Both the position numbers and the translations under genes were made by a program. A stretch of 64,000 nt of DNA from the NCBI GenBank assembly GCA_037127255.1, contig JBANSL010000003.1, forward strand, positions 48,522,814 through 48,586,813. Reading direction: 5' to 3'. Each line of letters starts with the position of its first letter. Position 1 is the first letter of the stretch. This DNA comes from Persicaria tinctoria. Its lineage: Eukaryota; Streptophyta; Magnoliopsida; Caryophyllales; Polygonaceae. The notes below the pieces were generated by a model. That model did no database searches and was not told where the DNA came from. It saw only the letters and a program-made list of their open reading frames with translations. This document shows, piece after piece, positions 59,583 through 64,000 of the stretch.

Positions 59583-62019
59583 TGCTTCATCCTCCTCTTG
59601 TACTCTCCCAAAGAAAGCTTTCTATTCGTAGTTGGTCTTCCTGCTCTTTTTCTTACTACTGGTGGATAACATTTGATGGATTTGATCACATCAGGGATGT
59701 TTCCTTCATCTTCATCCAACACTGGATATATTGTTTCTGCATATGTCATACGCCAAGCGTCATTGCTGTAAAATTTTGCAACAAAATCAGACACATTTGC
59801 TTTTATGTGTGTTATTGCTGCTAGAGCATGTACACAAGGCATTTTCTCGACATCAAATACTCTGCACGTACATGTTCTTGCTGATAAATCAACTATAGCT
59901 ACAGCTCCTTGACCATTGATCTCAATTTGTGATTCATTCATCTTCTCTACTCTGCATCCCCCAACATGCGCTTGTGATTCTCTTATCAACTTAAGGATCT
60001 CTGGAGTTAGTCTGTCTTGATTTGCCAGTGCTTTTTCTCTCCTGTCCAGGAACCATGATGTGAGCTTTTCCCTAGCAAACTCCACAAGTGCCACAATGGG
60101 ATAATTCTTTTTGCCCCTGAAAACAGAGTTCAAACTCTCAGCATTGTTGGATGTCATCATGTTGTATCTATCACACCTTGAATGTGCTCTTGCCCATTTA
60201 TCAAACCCTGCTGACACCAGATATTCTAATAGCTTTGGACAGGTTGCTTCGATTTGTGCAAGGTGGTTGTTGAACTCTTGGATAGTGTAACTCTCTGCTG
60301 CTTTTTTGAACATTTTCCCCAGCTCTTTTTTCTTGAACGTTCCTTTGATGTTTTGTTTCAGGTGCCACATACATATGTAATGTGTAGCTGCTGGATAAGC
60401 TAATGATACAGCCCTTGAAATGCTAGCATGTCTATCAGAGACAAACACTAAGTCATTTGAAGGAGGCACAACCTGCAGCAGCTGATACATAAACCATTCC
60501 CAAGAGCTGTTGTTTTCAGAGTCAACAATACCAAAAGCAAGTGGAAAGAGTTGTCTATTTGCATCTTGTGCAACTGCTCCAAGCAACGTCCCTCTATATT
60601 TGCCAGTTAGGAATGTTCCATCAACAACAACCACCTGATATATAAACAAATAAAATTACTTATGTTATCAAAATTAAGGAAATCGATGACAACAGAATTT
60701 GTGTTGACACTGTTTAAGACATACCTTCTTTAAGAGTGGGAATGCTCTGATGCACTGTCCAAATGACAGAAAGAAGTACAGAAATCTATCTTCTTTGTCT
60801 TTTGAAATTAAAGTTATAGTCCCATTGTTTCTCTCCCTGAGCATATGGCAAAATGATGGCAAATCTGCATAATTTGATTCTGGTGTCCCATTAACCATTT
60901 CATGAGCTATTTTTGATGACTTCCATGCTCTCCAATAGCTAATTTGCATCTTTTGTTCTGTTCTCATTTTATCCTTTATCTGTGCTGGTTTGTATCCAAC
61001 ATCAACACTGTGTAATTATAGTCAAATTAGAATAAATCATATATTAGAAAGCAAGTTAAAATATAAATACTATCTCTTGAAAAAAGTGCTCACCTTGATT
61101 CGATGATACTTGCAATCACAGAAGATGAAGGCTGTTTGCAGTGTTTTATCCTGAAATCCCATGTGCATGTGTGCATTTCCACATACACTATGACCTCATG
61201 CCAAGTTGGGCCAAAAGTTTTGACATGCACTTTCCATTTGCAGTCAGGATCTCCACAATGCACTCTATAATACTTTTTATCTGCTTTTACAACGCGAAAA
61301 CCAAATATCTCAGTTATTGACAACATCTCTAAAGCATGCTTAACTGCTTTCCTTGATGCAAAGCTTTTGCCTACGCAAATCAACTTTTGTGAATTGAGAT
61401 TCACACTAGACACAGTAGAGCTATCAGCATCCCAATCTTCTAGTGTAGTCTCTCTTCTGTGTGCTGTAGAATAGAATGCTCTCCATATTTCATCTGCAGA
61501 ATCTTCATCACTTGCAGTGTCACTGTTTATAGAATTCATGTCATCTCCAACATCTTCCAACAATACACCTTTCATCCTGGTGTCACCAATCAATGTCATG
61601 TTATTTTCCTCTGTAACGTTATCTGTAATAGCTGGATTGCATGCAACCAACTGTAAACTCTCAGCTGAGGATGGCTGTTGATCCTCAATGTCTGCACTAT
61701 TTGATTTAATGCTGACACACAACTCCACAGCATATTTAACATTCTCTAGGTCAGACAACTTTAAAAACTCTTTCAAATCAGCATCACATTCCACAAGAAG
61801 CGGAGCTCTCAACAGCTTGAAAGGGTGTAAATGATTGAATTTCAATTCCAATGCACTATCTATATTGAATCTGGTGTGAACTTTTTCAGTTAAATCCTGC
61901 AATGTTATTGTCTCGTCAATCATAAACACCTTTGAAGTAGTGTCTCCAACAAAGGCTGGACATGAATCATTAACCAACCATTTCCCACCACACACAACTG
62001 TAATAATGTGGGTTGCCAT
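59573..62019 (-). CDS. MULE transposase (MURA type), apparently full length
   Basis: Three coding exons on the minus strand, 61,094-62,019, 60,725-61,007 and 59,573-60,634, give 756 codons with no stop or shift; introns have GTGAGC, GTATGT and CAG sites. The N-terminal region (residues 1-100) resembles a PB1/ubiquitin-like fold common in plant MURA proteins. A MuDR DNA-binding domain follows (GKSFASRKAVKHALEM, FRVVKADKKYYRVHCGDPDCKWKV). The DDE core has Asp 408 (VVDGTFL), Asp 470 (VFVSDRH) and Glu 569 (NNAESLN). The C-terminal SWIM zinc finger is CTCRVFDVEKMPCVH (residues 657-671). It should bind the terminal repeats and cut the element out. The gene reads inward from the right end. Confidence 0.92.
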
Positions 62020-62025
62020 TGCAAT

Positions 62026-63520
62026 CTGCAGATTACGAATTGAAGAGGATAAGTAAATTTAAGTAATAGATTTACACATCTTGTGCAGTTTTTTTATGAC
62101 TGAATTGTAGTGCTGACATTGCTCAATCAATGTTCAATAACGATGACACGACCAACCAAAGTGATTAGAATTAACCTGTTATGAAAAATTTGCGCCAAAG
62201 GCGCAAATTTTGATGCTACTGAATGTATAAACATAGATTTCCATACTGTTATAACATATATAAGCATAAAATATTCTATACTGAATGTATAAACATAGAT
62301 TTGCGCCAAAGGCGCAAATCTGCAAGTGATATACCCTGTGCAATTTTCTTATGACTCCATTGCAGTGATGACATGGATTAATCAACATTGAAAATGGAAG
62401 TCTAGTGATGACATTAGCAATGAACAACAAAATGACATGAACAACAAAATGAATACAACAGACCTGTTGCGAAGTGAATTATATAAATGTTGCACTTTTT
62501 GGGGGAAACTTCTGTGGTTAAGGTATACTGATTATTTGAAACAATCATATTTAAATCACATCCTAAGCAATCATAGAGATGACTTCAGCAATGTAAAATA
62601 TGAATAAGCATAAATAACCATAAACATACACAGATTCGATTTGAAACTTTAATATTACATTTATAAAGAAAAAAATGCTCATAAACATTAATCCATGTTT
62701 AAAAAATTTATCAAAATTTGCGCCAAAGGCGCAAATTTTGATGCTACTGAATGTACACGCATAGATTTCCATACTGTTATAACATATATAAGCATAAAAT
62801 ATTCGACACTGATATTCCCTGTGCAATTTTATTATGACTCCATTACAGTGATGACATGGCTTAATCTACATTGAATAAGGAAGTCTAGTGATGACATTAG
62901 CAATCAATGTCTAATAAGAAATCAATACTTCAATATAGAGTGCAGATTCAACTGTAATGATGACATGAACAACAAAATGGATACAATACACTTCTTGTGA
63001 TGAACTTCTATGATTAAGGTCTACTGATTATGTTCAAACAATCTGTGTAAACATACACAGATTAAACTTGAAACTTGAATATTACACTTATACAGGAACA
63101 AATGTTCATAAATTTGCGCCAAAGGCGCAAATTTTGGCGTAATCAACACTTGTAATCACACGATTCCAATTCGTAATCACAAAACCGAACCAGTAATTTG
63201 CGCCTTCGGCGCAAATTGAAGCAATAATCACACAACTGAAGCTGTAATTGCAAAACTGAAGCATACCTAAACACAGAATGAATCTGTAATCACGAAACTC
63301 AATTAGTAATTTCAAACCAAAAAATTCTAGGAAATTTGCGCCTTCGGCGCAAATTTAAGCAGAAAACGCAAAACCGAAGCACAAATAAACATAGACTGAA
63401 GGAGCAATCTCAACACTAAAGAAGTAATCCAAAAATTATCGTAAAATTTGCGCCTTTTGCTCAAATTTGCGTCCTTGACGCAAACTCTAATCGACTTTAA
63501 AATCTAGTAAATTGACTTAC
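62026..63520 (-). promoter_or_regulatory. 5'UTR intron of the transposase gene
   Basis: The minus strand shows a donor AATCAG|GTAAGT at 63,521/63,520 after a CT-rich leader, and an acceptor ATCTGCAG just before ATTGCAATGG (ATG 62,019). The 1.5-kb intron contains all the GCGCC palindromes listed below and a duplicated segment (62,185-62,420 and 62,712-62,905). Confidence 0.65.
62185..63484. repeat. family of GCGCC palindromes in the leader intron
   Basis: Perfect palindromes with AATTTGCGCC arms around a 3-nt centre at 62,185-62,211 (12-bp arms), 62,297-62,321 (11), 62,712-62,740 (13), 63,110-63,134 (11), 63,195-63,217 (10) and 63,332-63,356 (11). Decayed ones follow at 63,444-63,484. The centre is AAA in the first four and TTC in the last two. 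The arm TTTGCGC resembles the TTTGCGAAAT motif of the terminal repeats. Confidence 0.95.
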
Positions 63521-63692
63521 CTGATTCTCTAGATTACACGCCAAAATCGAAAGCTTCGTTGATGTCGGAATGGTAATCTCTCGCAAATCCTACCAATTTC
63601 CAGCGATCAGGTCGGGAGAGAGTAACAGAGCGTCCGCAAACGGAGAGACGGAGGAGATAGAAAATCGTTTGTGGGAGAGAGGGTGAAGCCTT
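63521..63692 (-). promoter_or_regulatory. leader exon and promoter of the transposase gene
   Basis: CT-rich leader on the minus strand. A TATA-like AATAAAAGG near 63,694 sits at the inner edge of the terminal repeat. Confidence 0.45.
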
Positions 63693-63778
63693 TTATTGCG
63701 GCTATTTTGCAAAAATGTCCTAATATGCGTCTATTTTGCAAAATTCGCCCAATTTCGTGGCTATTTTGCAAACCCCCC
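63693..63778 (-). repeat. right terminal inverted repeat of the MULE
   Basis: Three GGCTATTTTGCAAA-type words spaced like those of the left end, followed by the TATTTATAT duplication at 63,779-63,787. Confidence 0.75.
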
Positions 63779-63787
63779 TATTTATAT

Positions 63788-64000
63788 TATGCAATTAGGA
63801 AATAATAAGGTGGAAGGAATATATCTCATCTAGGTAATTCCTTTTCCACTAAGTTGTTATTTATCTATCTTTATTAGGTTTGATTTATCTTAGGAAAGAA
63901 TTATCTATCTTTAGATAATTTACTTATCTTTACCTAACCAAACCTTTATCCTTTAATTGCAAGGAAGAATTGGTTAAGGTTTTCTATTTAAACAACATTG
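63788..64000. other. right flank, unassigned
   Basis: AT-rich, with repeated TTATCTATCTTTA words and a TATTTAAAC box near 63,987. Probably retroelement DNA into which the MULE inserted. No gene seen. Confidence 0.3.

Larger units (their letters stand above)
35843..63778. mobile_element. giant Mutator-like element (MULE) with Ulp1 and RING cargo
   Basis: The ends are inverted: GAAAAAATTTGCGAAATGGGC on the left, GGGGGGTTTGCAAAATAGCC (inverted) on the right, matching at roughly 75% over about 85 bp. A near-perfect 9-bp duplication flanks it. It spans 27.9 kb, of which 6.45 kb is a younger LTR element. Inside are an apparently intact MURA transposase (-), a DUF1985-Ulp1 gene (+), two RING-H2 genes (+), a 130-aa helical gene (+) and a mobile-domain/Ulp1 pseudoprotease gene (-). 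MULEs carrying Ulp1-like genes are known (Kaonashi type in Arabidopsis). RING genes as cargo I do not recall. Confidence 0.8.

Noticed and set aside
62127..63315. Small minus ORFs sharing a KICAFGAN peptide; CRISPR-like regular repeats
   Set aside because: The shared peptide is the translated palindrome. Spacing is irregular and the genome is eukaryotic, so a CRISPR array is excluded.

Overview
This is plant nuclear DNA, probably from a eudicot. The sequence shows GT-AG introns, plant-specific B3, DUF1985-like and plant-mobile-domain-like proteins, a captured eIF3 subunit L gene, and nested plant LTR retrotransposons, LINEs, a CACTA end and a Mutator-like (MULE) transposon. I see no rRNA or tRNA genes and no clearly intact ordinary host gene. 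Almost everything is a transposable element or something carried by one.

Layout. 1-12,420: a Ty3/gypsy element of the Tat lineage (RNase H, second RNase H, integrase on +). Downstream of pol it has a 78-bp tandem array, four small B3-domain genes, and an antisense gene of the 'putative gypsy type transposon' family. A 2.26-kb solo LTR with an ACACA target duplication sits inside its tail. 12,421-12,850: 3' scrap of a LINE. 13,035-17,300: an Athila-like element on - (gag, protease, tRNA-Asp primer site, LTR). 17,305-30,781: a second gypsy element on -, apparently split by about 7.4 kb of foreign DNA (18,709-26,158). That block has an LTR-like left edge, a CACTA-type right edge, and a broken eIF3L gene that is itself interrupted by a small inverted-repeat transposon. 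30,808-34,390: gypsy scrap and a damaged L1-type LINE on -. 34,415-35,830: a degraded retroelement reading frame on +.

35,843-63,778 is the most interesting part: a giant MULE of about 28 kb (about 21.5 kb without a nested LTR element). Its divergent terminal repeats are each built from three copies of a TTTGCRAAATRG motif, flanked by an 8/9 match that looks like a 9-bp target duplication. The 756-codon MURA transposase on - appears undamaged across three coding exons. The cargo on + is a DUF1985-Ulp1 (SUMO-protease-like) gene, two RING-H2 paralogues and a 130-aa helical protein. On - there is a plant-mobile-domain/Ulp1-like gene that has lost catalytic residues. The DUF1985-Ulp1 gene is broken by two TAG codons and a SINE-like insertion. 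The RING pair has complementary lesions. A 6.45-kb non-autonomous LTR element (TTTTC duplication) sits in the 5'UTR intron of RING copy 2.

A recurring oddity is that each LTR family carries its own swarm of short palindromic words: CGCG-containing octamers in the Tat element, TCGA dimers in the Athila-like element, and CGCTGGCAGCG in the nested element. In the LTRs they lie densest just upstream of the TATA box. The MULE has an analogous set of six perfect 10-13-bp-arm palindromes in the leader intron of its transposase gene. Exon boundaries were read by eye and may be off by a base or a few.
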